A stretch of 64,000 nucleotides of DNA from Sandaracinaceae bacterium (GTDB lineage: Bacteria > Myxococcota_A > Polyangia > Polyangiales > Houyiibacteriaceae): NCBI GenBank assembly GCA_016706685.1, contig JADJJE010000003.1, positions 186,001 to 250,000 of the forward strand, read 5' to 3'. Position 1 is the stretch's first letter; each line of letters opens with the position of its first letter. The notes under the pieces were generated by a model. That model was not told the origin of the DNA. It was given only the letters and a program-made list of their open reading frames with translations, and did no database searches. Below, one piece after another: positions 11,593 through 19,670 of the stretch. Position numbers and translations under genes: made by a program.

Positions 11593-12012
11593 CTAGCGGG
11601 GGAAGCCGCAGCGCAGCCACTCGAGGATCAGCTGGCGCTCCTCCAGGGTCATCGTCACGTCGGAGTCCACGGGCGGCATGGTGCAGTCCAGCACCATCCC
11701 GCGGATCTCCACGTTCCAGTCCACCACGTGCGAGTACTCGTCGAGCGGCCAGAGGCCCAGCACCTCGCCGTGACAGACGGCGCAGCGCACGGCGAAGATG
11801 GGCTGCACGTCGGCCCAGCGGGGCATGGTGTCCGGGCAGCTGGTGGGTGCCGTGGCGTCGCACTCCACGGGCGGGCGCAGCACGTCGCGCTGACGGCCGG
11901 CGTCGTCCTCCTGGCCCGCCGGTTCGGAGCACCCGCCCAGGCCCATGGCGGCCACCACCAGCAAGCCAGCCAGAGCGCTCGAGGGGGGTCGCGACACACT
12001 CAGCATGGGCAC
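11593..12012 (-). CDS. Cytochrome c-like lipoprotein (single CxxCH)
   Basis: 139 residues (133 if ATG 11994 is used). Signal peptide with lipobox GGC, then about 50 residues to the haem-binding motif CAVCHG, preceded by VQPIFAVR. A downstream MPPVD supplies a candidate Met ligand, and EERQLILEWLRCGFP is the typical end of small c-type domains of planctomycete/myxobacterial style. It is probably a monohaem electron carrier on the periplasmic face of a membrane. No redox partner gene is next to it. Confidence 0.75.
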   Translation of the reverse strand: MPMLSVSRPPSSALAGLLVVAAMGLGGCSEPAGQEDDAGRQRDVLRPPVECDATAPTSCPDTMPRWADVQPIFAVRCAVCHGEVLGLWPLDEYSHVVDWNVEIRGMVLDCTMPPVDSDVTMTLEERQLILEWLRCGFPR

Positions 12013-12065
12013 AGCCTAGCCGCGGGGCGTCTCTCGAGCCATGTGGCAAGCTGTCGCACCGTGCA

Positions 12066-12866
12066 TCACGGCGTTCGCACCAGCTCGTCTTCGGGCGTGT
12101 AGCCCTCGGTGGAGGTGCCGGCATCGCCCACCGCGGAGCGCGGGCCCGTGGAGTAGACGCGCAGGAGACCGGGATAGGCCTCGAAGGCCCGCAAGAACGC
12201 GGCCGCGTTGGCCTCGTCGAAGAGGAAGCTGCCGTCGGCCTGAGGCATGGTCTCCCAGAACTCGAGGGCGATCAGCGCGCTCGCCGCGTCCACCGCGAGC
12301 CGCACGTGCAGCCCCTCGGCAGGCACCTCGAAGACCGCGCTCGCGTCGGTGCCGCCCACCAGCAACACGAAGGGGGCGACGCGCTGGCTGCGGACGCGCA
12401 CGTAGGACGCGCCCTGGAGGTTGCGCAGCTCGAAGACCAGGCTGTGGCCCACCAAGAGCGGCGGCACCGAGGCGTCCTCCGCCGAGGCCAGCTGCGGGAA
12501 CAGGCGCACCCCGCAGTAGCGCCCGGCCGGCAGATCGAAGCCCAGCTCCGTGTCCATCTCGAGCACGATGGCCCCTGGGACGGGCGCGCCGGGGTTGCTG
12601 GCCAGCGCTGCGCACGTGCCCTCGGGCAGCGCCTCCACGCGCGCGAAGGTCATGGTGGCGCTCCCGAGCCGCGGGGCGCCGGCGAGCGCCTCGCTGTCGA
12701 AGAGGGGCGGTCCCTGCCACATCTCGGCTGGGAGCACGTCGATGTCGGTGGCGGCGGGCGGGTTACCCGTCTCGGTGCCTGCGCACGCGGTGAGCAGCAG
12801 TAGCCACGCGGCCGCGACCAGCGGGCTCCTGCACACACCGCGCAGGAGCTGAAGGAGCGAGCGCAT
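12066..12866 (-). CDS. TETGNP-motif lipoprotein
   Basis: 266 residues. Signal peptide with lipobox TACAG followed at once by TETGNPP, a motif I associate with myxobacterial lipoproteins. The mature part is predicted all-beta with no recognisable catalytic motif. The start is ATG 12866, overlapping the stop of the upstream TIGR02147-type gene by one base; a TTG one codon earlier is less likely. The coupling to a regulator is the main functional clue. Role unknown, perhaps a surface or periplasmic component under that regulator. Confidence 0.75.
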   Translation of the reverse strand: MRSLLQLLRGVCRSPLVAAAWLLLLTACAGTETGNPPAATDIDVLPAEMWQGPPLFDSEALAGAPRLGSATMTFARVEALPEGTCAALASNPGAPVPGAIVLEMDTELGFDLPAGRYCGVRLFPQLASAEDASVPPLLVGHSLVFELRNLQGASYVRVRSQRVAPFVLLVGGTDASAVFEVPAEGLHVRLAVDAASALIALEFWETMPQADGSFLFDEANAAAFLRAFEAYPGLLRVYSTGPRSAVGDAGTSTEGYTPEDELVRTP

Positions 12867-13729
12867 CAATGCCCCTCCGTGTCGTCGGCGAAGAGGGCAG
12901 AGGCGTCGCTCAGCGGGAAGAGCTGGAAGTTGATCTGCACCACCTGCCGCGGCGCGGGGTCTTCCACGCTGAGCTCCAGCAGCTCACGGCGGAAGCGCAC
13001 GATGCGCGCCTTCACTTCGGCCAGCTTGTCCTCACCCAAGCACAGCGTGAGCGAGCTGATGTCGCGCTGCGCCGGAGGGAACTCGTCGATGGCCTCGGCC
13101 GCCTGCCTCATCATGGTGCGGTGGTAATTGCCGATGTGAACGCCCAGGGTCTCGGGCCCGGTGGACACCAGCGCCTCGGTCTGCACCCAGCGCCCGTCGT
13201 CGTTCTGTATCAGCATGGACAGCTCGCGCAGTATACGCAGTCCGCGCTCCGCCTGCGACAGGGTGATGCGCGGCCGCAGCCGAGGGGCCACCCACGCGGC
13301 CTCGCCCTTGAAGTCGGCGCGGCAGGCCAGCTCGCGGATGGCCGGCACGTACCAGCTCGCGTGGTAGGCAGCGTGCGCCAGCTCCAGGCGCTGCACCGTG
13401 CGGTAGCGGCGGTGGCTCTTGAGGCGGTCGTACGCGGCGTTGCGCTCGGGCCCGGTGGTCGCCTGGTTGAACGCCACCAGGTCCACGAAATAGGCCTTGG
13501 CTTCGCCCGTGAGCCCGCAGCCGTCGGCGAAGTTGCCTGCCATGGGCGCCGTCAGGTTGCGGTCCCCGTCCATCACCAGCTTCAAGTAGTTGGGCGACTT
13601 CAGCCCCGCGCGCCGCGAGAAGGCGCGGTACGAGAACGAGCGCGGCCCGGCCTTCTTGTGCTCGTAGAAGTCGCGCAGGTACGCGCGGTAGTCGAGATAG
13701 CGGAAGACCTCGGGGGGTTGGTCGCTCAC
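12866..13729 (-). CDS. TIGR02147 family protein (putative transcriptional regulator)
   Basis: 287 residues from GTG 13729. The N-terminal FRYLDYRAYLRDFYEHKKA, then SYRAFSRRAGLKSPNYLKLV (helix-turn-helix-like) and later LGVHIGNYHRTMMRQA are characteristic of the TIGR02147 family known from Fibrobacter and myxobacteria. The family is presumed to regulate transcription, but I know of no defined ligand. The frame is open to 13969, but the family homology begins at about the GTG, so I use that start. It is translationally coupled to the lipoprotein at 12066-12866. A GTATAC palindrome lies about 55 bp upstream. Confidence 0.85.
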   Translation of the reverse strand: MSDQPPEVFRYLDYRAYLRDFYEHKKAGPRSFSYRAFSRRAGLKSPNYLKLVMDGDRNLTAPMAGNFADGCGLTGEAKAYFVDLVAFNQATTGPERNAAYDRLKSHRRYRTVQRLELAHAAYHASWYVPAIRELACRADFKGEAAWVAPRLRPRITLSQAERGLRILRELSMLIQNDDGRWVQTEALVSTGPETLGVHIGNYHRTMMRQAAEAIDEFPPAQRDISSLTLCLGEDKLAEVKARIVRFRRELLELSVEDPAPRQVVQINFQLFPLSDASALFADDTEGH

Positions 13730-13782
13730 CCCCTCAAGGTAGCCGATGGGGAGGGACCCCACAGCCGGGCGAGCACCGCTTC

Positions 13783-13801
13783 CGTATACACCCGGTATAC
13801 G
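13783..13801. promoter_or_regulatory. Inverted repeat, candidate operator between divergent genes
   Basis: CGTATAC (13783-13789) and GTATACG (13795-13801) form a perfect 7-bp inverted repeat with a 5-bp spacer. It lies in the 225-bp region between the TIGR02147-type gene (minus) and the secreted protein gene at 13955 (plus), the normal place for an operator. The binding protein is unknown. Confidence 0.45.
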
Positions 13802-13954
13802 CGGAGGAATCGCTAGACGCGGGGAAAGACCATGGGCAGACTCGTGCGTACGACATTCGGGGTGCGAGCAGCACAGGCTCGGCGGAAGGAACCGCAGGGC
13901 CGGGGAGTGCATACGGGCTCGCTCCGCTGAAAAAACGGATTGAGGCGAGGACAC

Positions 13955-14653
13955 ATGAAGCGACTGCACTCATTCTCGGCCCTGTGCGCCCTCGCACTGG
14001 CGCTGCTCATTCCTGCTGCTGCGGAGGCGCAGCAGCAGGGCACGGTGTACCTCAACGACGGGAGCGTGCTCACGGGGCAGGTCATCGAGTTCGTGCCCGG
14101 TGACCACATCACTCTGCAAATTGGGGCCACCCCGCCCATCGTCATCCCGCAGGCGAACATCGCGCGCGTGGAGATGGGACAGACCGCTGCTCCGCCGCAG
14201 CCCTTTGCGCCCCAGCCCACGCAGCCCTACCAGCCCCCGCAGCAGCAGCAGGCGTACCAGCCCGTGCAGCAGCCCTATCAGCCGTACCAGCTGCAGCAGC
14301 CCTACTCCGCGCCCGCGCGCCGCAAGCCGGGCCTGGGCCTGCCGATCGTGTTCCTGTCCGTCGGCGCCGTGATGGCCATCACGGGGGGCGCGCTCATCTC
14401 GCTCTCCTTCGACACCTACGACTATTACGGCGACTACGGCACGGACGAGAGCCTCTTCTACCCGGGCGTCGCGCTCGCCGCGACGGGCGGTGTGTTCTTC
14501 ACGCTGGGCGTCGTGTTCTTGATCATTCGTCTGGGCCAGCGCCGGCGCTGGACGCGGGAACAGGCGGCGCCGGTCCAGCCACAGTATGGGTTTGCGCCGA
14601 TCATTGCGCCGGAGCGCCAGCTCTACGGCTTGGCAGGCACGGTGAGTTTCTAG
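13955..14653 (+). CDS. Secreted Gln/Pro-rich protein with two membrane segments
   Basis: 232 residues. A purine-rich GAGGACAC precedes ATG 13955. Signal peptide ending in AEA, then a short beta-rich domain with GTVYLNDGSVLTGQVIEF (similar in look to small Sm-like or GLUG-type segments), a low-complexity stretch of YQP/QQ repeats, and two hydrophobic segments separated by a Tyr/Asp-rich loop. The C-terminus YGFAPIIAPERQLYGL is shared with the downstream gene. Function unknown; probably an envelope protein. Confidence 0.8.
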   Translation: MKRLHSFSALCALALALLIPAAAEAQQQGTVYLNDGSVLTGQVIEFVPGDHITLQIGATPPIVIPQANIARVEMGQTAAPPQPFAPQPTQPYQPPQQQQAYQPVQQPYQPYQLQQPYSAPARRKPGLGLPIVFLSVGAVMAITGGALISLSFDTYDYYGDYGTDESLFYPGVALAATGGVFFTLGVVFLIIRLGQRRRWTREQAAPVQPQYGFAPIIAPERQLYGLAGTVSF

Positions 14654-14672
14654 AACCCCGAGGAGCGGTCAC

Positions 14673-15134
14673 ATGGCGAGGCTGCACTCGTTCTCGGCTC
14701 TGTGCCCGCTCGCGCTCGTGCTCCTGCTCATTCCCTCTGCGGCGGATGCGCAGCAGCGGACCTATCGGTCTGCGCAGCAGCCCCCTCGGCACGGTCAGCC
14801 CACTGAGCGGGCCGATCAGCCCAGCGAGCAGCCGCATCAGCTCGAGCTGCCGAAGCGCCGCGCGCCCCGCCTGGGTGGGCCGATCGTGGCGATGTCCATC
14901 GGCGGCCTGCTGCTGTTCGGGGCCGTGTATGTCGCCGCCCTCGACCTCGATTCCGACAGCGGCGGCTTCCAGATTGGCCTCGGCGTCTCGCTCGGGGCAA
15001 CGGCCCTCCTTCACCTCGCTGTCGCTGGGGCGGTCTTCGGGAGGCGGATGGAGCAGCGCGTCCGATACGGATTTGCGCCCGTCATCCACCCTGAGCGCTC
15101 GCTCTACGGCTTTCAGGGCATGGTGAGCTTCTAG
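14673..15134 (+). CDS. Tandem paralogue of the upstream secreted protein
   Basis: 153 residues, 19 bp downstream of its paralogue. It shares the signal peptide (RLHSFSALC) and the C-terminal YGFAPVIHPERSLYGF motif with the gene at 13955 but lacks the N-terminal beta domain and most of the Gln-rich region. Two hydrophobic segments are present in the second half. A purine-rich GAGGAGCGG sits just upstream of the ATG. The pair looks like a tandem duplication followed by loss in the copy. Its stop overlaps the trmJ stop on the opposite strand. Confidence 0.8.
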   Translation: MARLHSFSALCPLALVLLLIPSAADAQQRTYRSAQQPPRHGQPTERADQPSEQPHQLELPKRRAPRLGGPIVAMSIGGLLLFGAVYVAALDLDSDSGGFQIGLGVSLGATALLHLAVAGAVFGRRMEQRVRYGFAPVIHPERSLYGFQGMVSF

Positions 15135-15865
15135 GCGCGAGAAGGCCTGCCCAGCGTCGCGCTCAGGAGCCCGCGCATGAGCTGCACTTCACCATGCTCG
15201 GGGGCCGCGCGGTTCAGCAGGCGGGTGAGCTTCTTCATCACCGCCGCGGCGCGCTCGGGGTCCTCACTCGTGCGGTCCACCGCCTCACGCACATGCTCGA
15301 TGAGGTGACGCATCTCATCCGCCGTGGCGGGGCGCTGTGCGGGGGACACCGGCAGCTCGCGCGGAGCTTCACTCAGCGCCACGGCCTGTCGCCGCAGCTC
15401 GTAGCAGAGCACCGTCACCGCTGCGGCGAGGTTGAGCGACGAGAAGGCGGGATCCACCGGGATGCGCGTCACGCGCTGACAGCGCTCGAGGGCTTCGTTG
15501 TCGAGCCCGCTGCCTTCGGGGCCGAACAGCACGGCCACTCGCGCATGCCGCGGGTGAAGCAGCTCCGCCATCGCTTCCTCGGGAGCGCGCTGCTCCACTT
15601 GGTGCACACGCGCGCGCGCCGTGGCGCCCACCACCCACGAGCACGGCGCCAAGGCCTCGTCGAGGCTGGCCACCACCTCGGCTCGCCCGAGGACGTGGTC
15701 CGCACCCGCGGCCATCGCCGTGGCCATGGCGCTCGGAAACTCGCGCGGCGCCACGAGGCAGAGGTCCGACAGCCCCATGTTCGCCATGGCGCGCGCCACG
15801 GAGCCGATGTTCCCGGGATGCTCGGGCCGCAGCAGCACCACGCGCACCCGCGCGAGGGCATGCAT
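15131..15865 (-). CDS. trmJ: TrmJ-type tRNA/rRNA 2'-O-methyltransferase (SpoU family)
   Basis: 244 residues. The SPOUT fold motifs are visible: LRPEHPGNIGSVARAMANMG (motif 1), LFGPEGSGLDNEAL (motif 2) and FSSLNLAAAVTVLCYEL (motif 3, SAM-binding knot). The C-terminal helical extension matches TrmJ, which 2'-O-methylates nucleotide 32 of tRNA anticodon loops. I choose ATG 15865 because GGAAG lies 5 bp upstream and conservation starts there; the frame is open to 15922. It stands alone on its strand. Confidence 0.88.
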   Translation of the reverse strand: MHALARVRVVLLRPEHPGNIGSVARAMANMGLSDLCLVAPREFPSAMATAMAAGADHVLGRAEVVASLDEALAPCSWVVGATARARVHQVEQRAPEEAMAELLHPRHARVAVLFGPEGSGLDNEALERCQRVTRIPVDPAFSSLNLAAAVTVLCYELRRQAVALSEAPRELPVSPAQRPATADEMRHLIEHVREAVDRTSEDPERAAAVMKKLTRLLNRAAPEHGEVQLMRGLLSATLGRPSRA

Positions 15866-15993
15866 CGGGTCTTCCGGAGGAGGAGCTGGGGGCGGGGTAG
15901 AGGTCACCAGACCGCATATCACGGGTTTCGTTCGCGCGCGTTCAGTCGACGTGACGGGTCCTGGGGTGTCGAGTTGGTCGTAGACTCTTGGCC

Positions 15994-16473
15994 ATGGCCC
16001 GTGACCCGCTCGAACTCCACGCCTTTGCGCTCGTCCTGGTGCGGCGGGACCAGCGCGTTCTCGTGGTGCGCGAGACCAGGCACGGCGGTGGCTGGTACCT
16101 GCCGGCGGGGCGCGTGGAGCCCGGCGAGAGCCTCATGGACGCCGCGGTGCGCGAGACCCTGGAAGAAGCGGGCGTGCCCATCACGCTCGAGGGCGTGGTG
16201 CGCGTGGAGTACGCGCCGGTTGGTCGCGGTGTGCGCGTGCGCGCCATCTTCACGGCGCGGCCCAGCGACGACACGCCACCCAAGAGCGTGCCCGACGAGC
16301 ACACGGAGGAGGCGCGCTTCGTGACGCTCGAGGAGCTGGCCACGCTCCCGCTGCGCGGCGGCGAGGTGGAGAGCATCGCGCGCTTCGTGTTGGGTGGCGG
16401 CACCGTGCATTCGCTCGGCGTGCTGGGCCACGGGAGTGAAGGCTGGCGAGACCCGCCGCGGCCGGGGCGCTGA
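15994..16473 (+). CDS. Nudix hydrolase
   Basis: 159 residues from ATG 15994 (TTG 15988 is possible). The complete Nudix box is present: G-x5-E-x7-REtLEEaGv, read in GRVEPGESLMDAAVRETLEE. Such enzymes hydrolyse nucleoside diphosphates linked to another moiety; the substrate cannot be told from sequence. The final 15 residues (HGSEGWRDPPRPGR) are not part of the fold. It is followed 51 bp later by a lipoprotein gene on the same strand. Confidence 0.9.
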   Translation: MARDPLELHAFALVLVRRDQRVLVVRETRHGGGWYLPAGRVEPGESLMDAAVRETLEEAGVPITLEGVVRVEYAPVGRGVRVRAIFTARPSDDTPPKSVPDEHTEEARFVTLEELATLPLRGGEVESIARFVLGGGTVHSLGVLGHGSEGWRDPPRPGR

Positions 16474-16524
16474 CACGAGAGGGCACGGTTGCTCCCCCGA
16501 GGGGCGTGCACTAGCGTCGCCGGC

Positions 16525-17523
16525 ATGACTGCCTCTTCGGCCCGCGTCCCTGGGCTGTGCCTGCTGTTGACCCTCGGCGCGTGCGGCGCGCCTTTCCCCA
16601 CGCTGCAGGAGCAAGCCGCGGGCTACCAGCACCCCACGTACGGCTATGTGCTCGCGCGCCGCGCCGACGGGGCGGGGGTGCTCGCGCCCGAGTGGCAGCC
16701 TCACGTGCGCGCAGGCGAGGCGCGTGAGGTGCCCGCCGACCAGGACGGCGACGGGGTGCTCGACGCGTCCCTCGAGGTCCCGGTGTTCGACCTGCTGTAC
16801 ACACGCGGGGCTGCTGGCGGGTCGGTGTTCGTGAGCACGTTCCCCACCTCGCGCGAGGCCGCAGCGGGCGACCTGAGTCAGATCCTCACGGCCTACGTGG
16901 CCACGGCGGCGCGCGCGGGGCAGGTCGCGTATGGCTTCCCGCGCACCGTCCCGCGCAGCGCGCAGCCCATGGCGTCGCGCGTGCTGGGCTCACGTGCACG
17001 CGAGGTGGCTGGCCGGCCCGCGCACGAGATCCTCTTCGAGATCGCAGACGTGCCGGAGGGGCGCGTGACGGACGCCACCGTGTGGAGCCGCGGCCACGTG
17101 GTGCTGGTGCGGCCCGACCTGACCTTCAGCGACCAGCAGTACAGCCGCACCCGCGGCAGCTCCACCGCCGCGTTCTTCCCGGTGCTCATGGTGCTGGGCT
17201 ACGCCAACCACGCGGCCGCGTTCGGTGCGCACCACGACGAGTTCGAGGACCTCGTGAACCGCCTGCAGTTCCCGGTGGAGCCGTCGCTCGAGCCGCTGGC
17301 CAACGCGCTGCGCGACTGCGTGCAGCAGGAGACGCTGGTGGAGATGCTTGTGTTGCCCGAGGGGCGCGTGGGCGCGCACGCCGCGCTGGCGGATGCCGCG
17401 AGCGAACGGTGCGTGAGCCAGGTGCTGGTGACGGCGCGACTGCCGCAGAGTGACTGGCCGCGGACGGTGGCGCTGCGGGTGGGGGCGGTATCCTCGCCAG
17501 GCAGTGCGGGCGAGGCACCGTGA
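16525..17523 (+). CDS. Lipoprotein of unknown function
   Basis: 332 residues from ATG 16525. Signal peptide ending in lipobox LGAC. A segment DQDGDGVLDASLEVPVFDLLY near residue 75 contains a DxDGD calcium-loop-like motif. The rest is mixed alpha/beta with one hydrophobic stretch (AFFPVLMVLGYANHAAAF). I do not recognise a family. The stop lies 10 bp from the converging nucleotidyltransferase gene. Confidence 0.7.
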   Translation: MTASSARVPGLCLLLTLGACGAPFPTLQEQAAGYQHPTYGYVLARRADGAGVLAPEWQPHVRAGEAREVPADQDGDGVLDASLEVPVFDLLYTRGAAGGSVFVSTFPTSREAAAGDLSQILTAYVATAARAGQVAYGFPRTVPRSAQPMASRVLGSRAREVAGRPAHEILFEIADVPEGRVTDATVWSRGHVVLVRPDLTFSDQQYSRTRGSSTAAFFPVLMVLGYANHAAAFGAHHDEFEDLVNRLQFPVEPSLEPLANALRDCVQQETLVEMLVLPEGRVGAHAALADAASERCVSQVLVTARLPQSDWPRTVALRVGAVSSPGSAGEAP

Positions 17524-17533
17524 GGGCCACTCG

Positions 17534-18127
17534 CTAGATCCACGAAGGCAAGTCGATGTCGGACTCCGGCACGAAGAATTCATCTCGCTCGAGTGTGTGC
17601 AGGTTTGCGACGTAGCGGGGCAGGTCATCGGCACCCGCCCCGTCTTTCCAGATGTCGACGGCCGCCTCGAAGCGCTGGACCAGTCGGGCATGCTCGACCA
17701 GTCCGCGTTCGATCATCGCGCTGATGTCGGCTCGGTCGTTCGCGTGAAAACGCTTCAGCTTGCTCACCACGACGTCCACTACGTCGAGCACCAAGATGTC
17801 GAAGTGCTCCAAAGTAGCGTTCAGCTCCGACAGTGCATGCCAGACTGGAGCGTGAGGGAGAAACGGCAGACCATTGCTGACGACGTCGATGTAGAGCCGA
17901 TGCCGTGTGTGCAGTGAGGAGCCCTTGCCACCGAGCGCGAGGAGCTGAGACTTCACAGAGTCCGTGATGTCCGACGTCTGGAAGACGTCTCCGTCCTTCG
18001 TTCCGCGCTCGTAGTCCGTCAGCAGCATCAGCGCACCAGAACCGATGAGGGGCAACTCCTGCCGCGATGTGCCCAGTGGCTTCCAAGCGTCATCCAACTG
18101 TTGAAGGAAGTAGCGGAGCTGCTTCAC
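17534..18127 (-). CDS. DUF6036-like nucleotidyltransferase (putative toxin of a toxin-antitoxin pair)
   Basis: 197 residues. The nucleotidyltransferase signature is visible as GSGALML (about residue 30) followed by TKDGDV (about 45), that is GS...DxD, the metal-binding pair of the polymerase-beta superfamily. This resembles DUF6036 and the AbiEii/MenT-type enzymes that modify tRNA or other targets. Its ATG overlaps the stop of the upstream XRE regulator by four bases (ATGA), as in many toxin-antitoxin operons. Base composition here is visibly lower in GC than the neighbours (a sampled line is 58%), consistent with acquisition. Toxicity is inferred, not shown. Confidence 0.65.
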   Translation of the reverse strand: MKQLRYFLQQLDDAWKPLGTSRQELPLIGSGALMLLTDYERGTKDGDVFQTSDITDSVKSQLLALGGKGSSLHTRHRLYIDVVSNGLPFLPHAPVWHALSELNATLEHFDILVLDVVDVVVSKLKRFHANDRADISAMIERGLVEHARLVQRFEAAVDIWKDGAGADDLPRYVANLHTLERDEFFVPESDIDLPSWI

Positions 18128-18936
18128 GCGGCTTCTCGGAGCGCTTTGAGGAAGTCATCCACCGCGAGCGAGCTGATGATCCCCCAGCGCTGCGAGATAC
18201 TCGAGCGAGCGGTAAACACCGCGAATGACGTAGTTTTGGTTCGAATCGAGGAGTCGAGGATGTCGTCTCGCGCGGCGCTGGGCTTCGCCGTCTTTGTTCT
18301 CGCAAGCCACGTCCCCAGCACGAGGCTTGCACGGCGCACTTGCATGAGCGTTGCGCGCGGGGTCGGCTGGCCTGCTTCGAGTTCCTCGAGCGCCGCCACT
18401 GTGTTGTCCACCAGCCAGCCAAGACGATGGGCGAGCCCGAGCAACTCAAGACGTGACGCTAGGAGGTCGAGCTGAACCTCGTCGATGCGCGCGACCAGCA
18501 CCGGCGCGAGCGCCGTGACGAGGCGGGGATTCCTCGCGTCAGCAAGCACCTCCAGCACCACCTCGTTCACGTGGGCGATGCGGCTGCTCGGGAGTACGTT
18601 CTCGCTCTCGACAAGGTGGCGTGCACCCAAACGAGCGAGCGCGTTCTGGAGCTGGGAAGTCGGATCGGGTGGCGACGACTCGAAGTGCGACACATCCACA
18701 TTGAAGAGCCGAAGTAGCTCGAGCAGGTGCTCTGCCGAGAAAGAGCCGAGCCCGCGCTCGATCTCGCTGAGCCGCGCCTGCGACAGGCCCAAGCGCTTGG
18801 CGAGCTCCGCCTGGGTCCACAGTCGCTGGGTGCGGAGCGCACGCACCTTCGAGCCAATCTCCGTGCGGAGGGCATCCCAATCACGGTCAGAGATGGAACT
18901 CGAGGCTGCCACGCGTACTGGTTTAGCAGTACGCAT
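18124..18936 (-). CDS. XRE-family helix-turn-helix protein (putative antitoxin/autoregulator)
   Basis: 270 residues. The N-terminal XRE/Cro helix-turn-helix spans about residues 26-85 with QAELAKRLGLSQARLSEIE. The remaining 185 residues are helical and of unknown family; they could bind the downstream nucleotidyltransferase. Start at ATG 18936; there is no obvious ribosome-binding site on this strand, so translation may be leaderless. An inverted repeat straddles the start codon and is a likely self-operator. Stop overlaps the nucleotidyltransferase start by four bases. Confidence 0.8.
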   Translation of the reverse strand: MRTAKPVRVAASSSISDRDWDALRTEIGSKVRALRTQRLWTQAELAKRLGLSQARLSEIERGLGSFSAEHLLELLRLFNVDVSHFESSPPDPTSQLQNALARLGARHLVESENVLPSSRIAHVNEVVLEVLADARNPRLVTALAPVLVARIDEVQLDLLASRLELLGLAHRLGWLVDNTVAALEELEAGQPTPRATLMQVRRASLVLGTWLARTKTAKPSAARDDILDSSIRTKTTSFAVFTARSSISQRWGIISSLAVDDFLKALREAA

Positions 18937-18951
18937 ATCGATTTACCAGTA
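18915..18951 (-). promoter_or_regulatory. Candidate autoregulatory operator of the XRE module
   Basis: GTACTG (18915-18920) and CAGTAC (18927-18932) form an inverted repeat with a 6-bp spacer, and a further half-site, TACCAGTA (18944-18951), lies just upstream of the start. The TACTGG/CCAGTA half-sites flank the XRE start codon, so binding would block transcription or translation initiation. Confidence 0.5.
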
Positions 18952-18974
18952 ACAGGAGGATGTTCACTGGTTGA

Positions 18975-19568
18975 TTAGACCGCTGGTGCGCCCACCAACC
19001 GCCGCACCACCGTCAAGAAGTCCTCGCGCATCGCGGCACTGGTTGCGACCTCGCCGTACAGCATCTGGCGGATCACCGGCGCGCCATGCGCCACCACGCC
19101 GTACGCGGCGATCGCCATCACCAGCGCCTCGGGCTCGATGTCCGGCAGCGCCCCCGCATCGCGCGACGCGCGCAGCACGCTGATCATCTGCTGCACGAAG
19201 GCGCGCGCCAGGTCGCGCTTCACGGCGTTGCGGTCGCTCACGGTCTCGAACGCCTCGCGCAGCAGCAGCGACGCGAGGTCCGGCTTCTCGGCGAGGGCAT
19301 CCCAGAAGACGGCGGCGAACACCGTGAGCGTCTGCGCGGGCCCGAGGCCCAGCCCCGCGACCGACAGCAGGCGCGACTGCGCCAGCTCCATGAGCTCGGC
19401 CGTGATGGTGTCGTAGAGCTCCTGCTTGCCGCCGGGGAAATGATGGAAGATGGACGCGGCGCGGATGCCCGCCTCGTCGGCGATGGCGCGCAGGGGGGCG
19501 CCTTCGTAGCCGTAGAGGGCAAATTGCCGGGCCGCGGCGCTCAGGATTCGTTCTTTGGTGGTCTGCAT
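18975..19568 (-). CDS. TetR family transcriptional regulator
   Basis: 197 residues. The N-terminal TetR helix-turn-helix reads RILSAAARQFALYGYEG, then IADEAGIRAASIFHHFPGGK with the usual HHF position. The C-terminal ligand-binding region is of TetR_C type. The start is ATG 19568; the long open frame upstream of it is the antisense of the aldehyde dehydrogenase gene. It is divergent from the oxidative cluster beginning at 19671, with an inverted repeat between them, so it probably represses that cluster and itself. Confidence 0.88.
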   Translation of the reverse strand: MQTTKERILSAAARQFALYGYEGAPLRAIADEAGIRAASIFHHFPGGKQELYDTITAELMELAQSRLLSVAGLGLGPAQTLTVFAAVFWDALAEKPDLASLLLREAFETVSDRNAVKRDLARAFVQQMISVLRASRDAGALPDIEPEALVMAIAAYGVVAHGAPVIRQMLYGEVATSAAMREDFLTVVRRLVGAPAV

Positions 19569-19622
19569 CAGGGCGCTCGGCACAAGAAGCACACGGGCTG
19601 TATCGTGGGGCTTGCGGTCCAA

Positions 19623-19638
19623 CCTAACACACGTTAGG
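19623..19638. promoter_or_regulatory. Inverted repeat, candidate TetR operator
   Basis: CCTAAC (19623-19628) and GTTAGG (19633-19638) form a perfect 6-bp inverted repeat with spacer ACAC, centred between the TetR start (19568) and the aldehyde dehydrogenase start (19671). Size and place fit a TetR dimer site. Confidence 0.55.
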
Positions 19639-19670
19639 CTGCGTCTACCAGCTGATAGAGTACCGCGAAG

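Noticed and set aside
18954..18978. AGGAGG followed by an ATG on the plus strand next to the XRE gene
   Set aside because: The frame ends after four codons and there is no conserved product, so it is not a gene.
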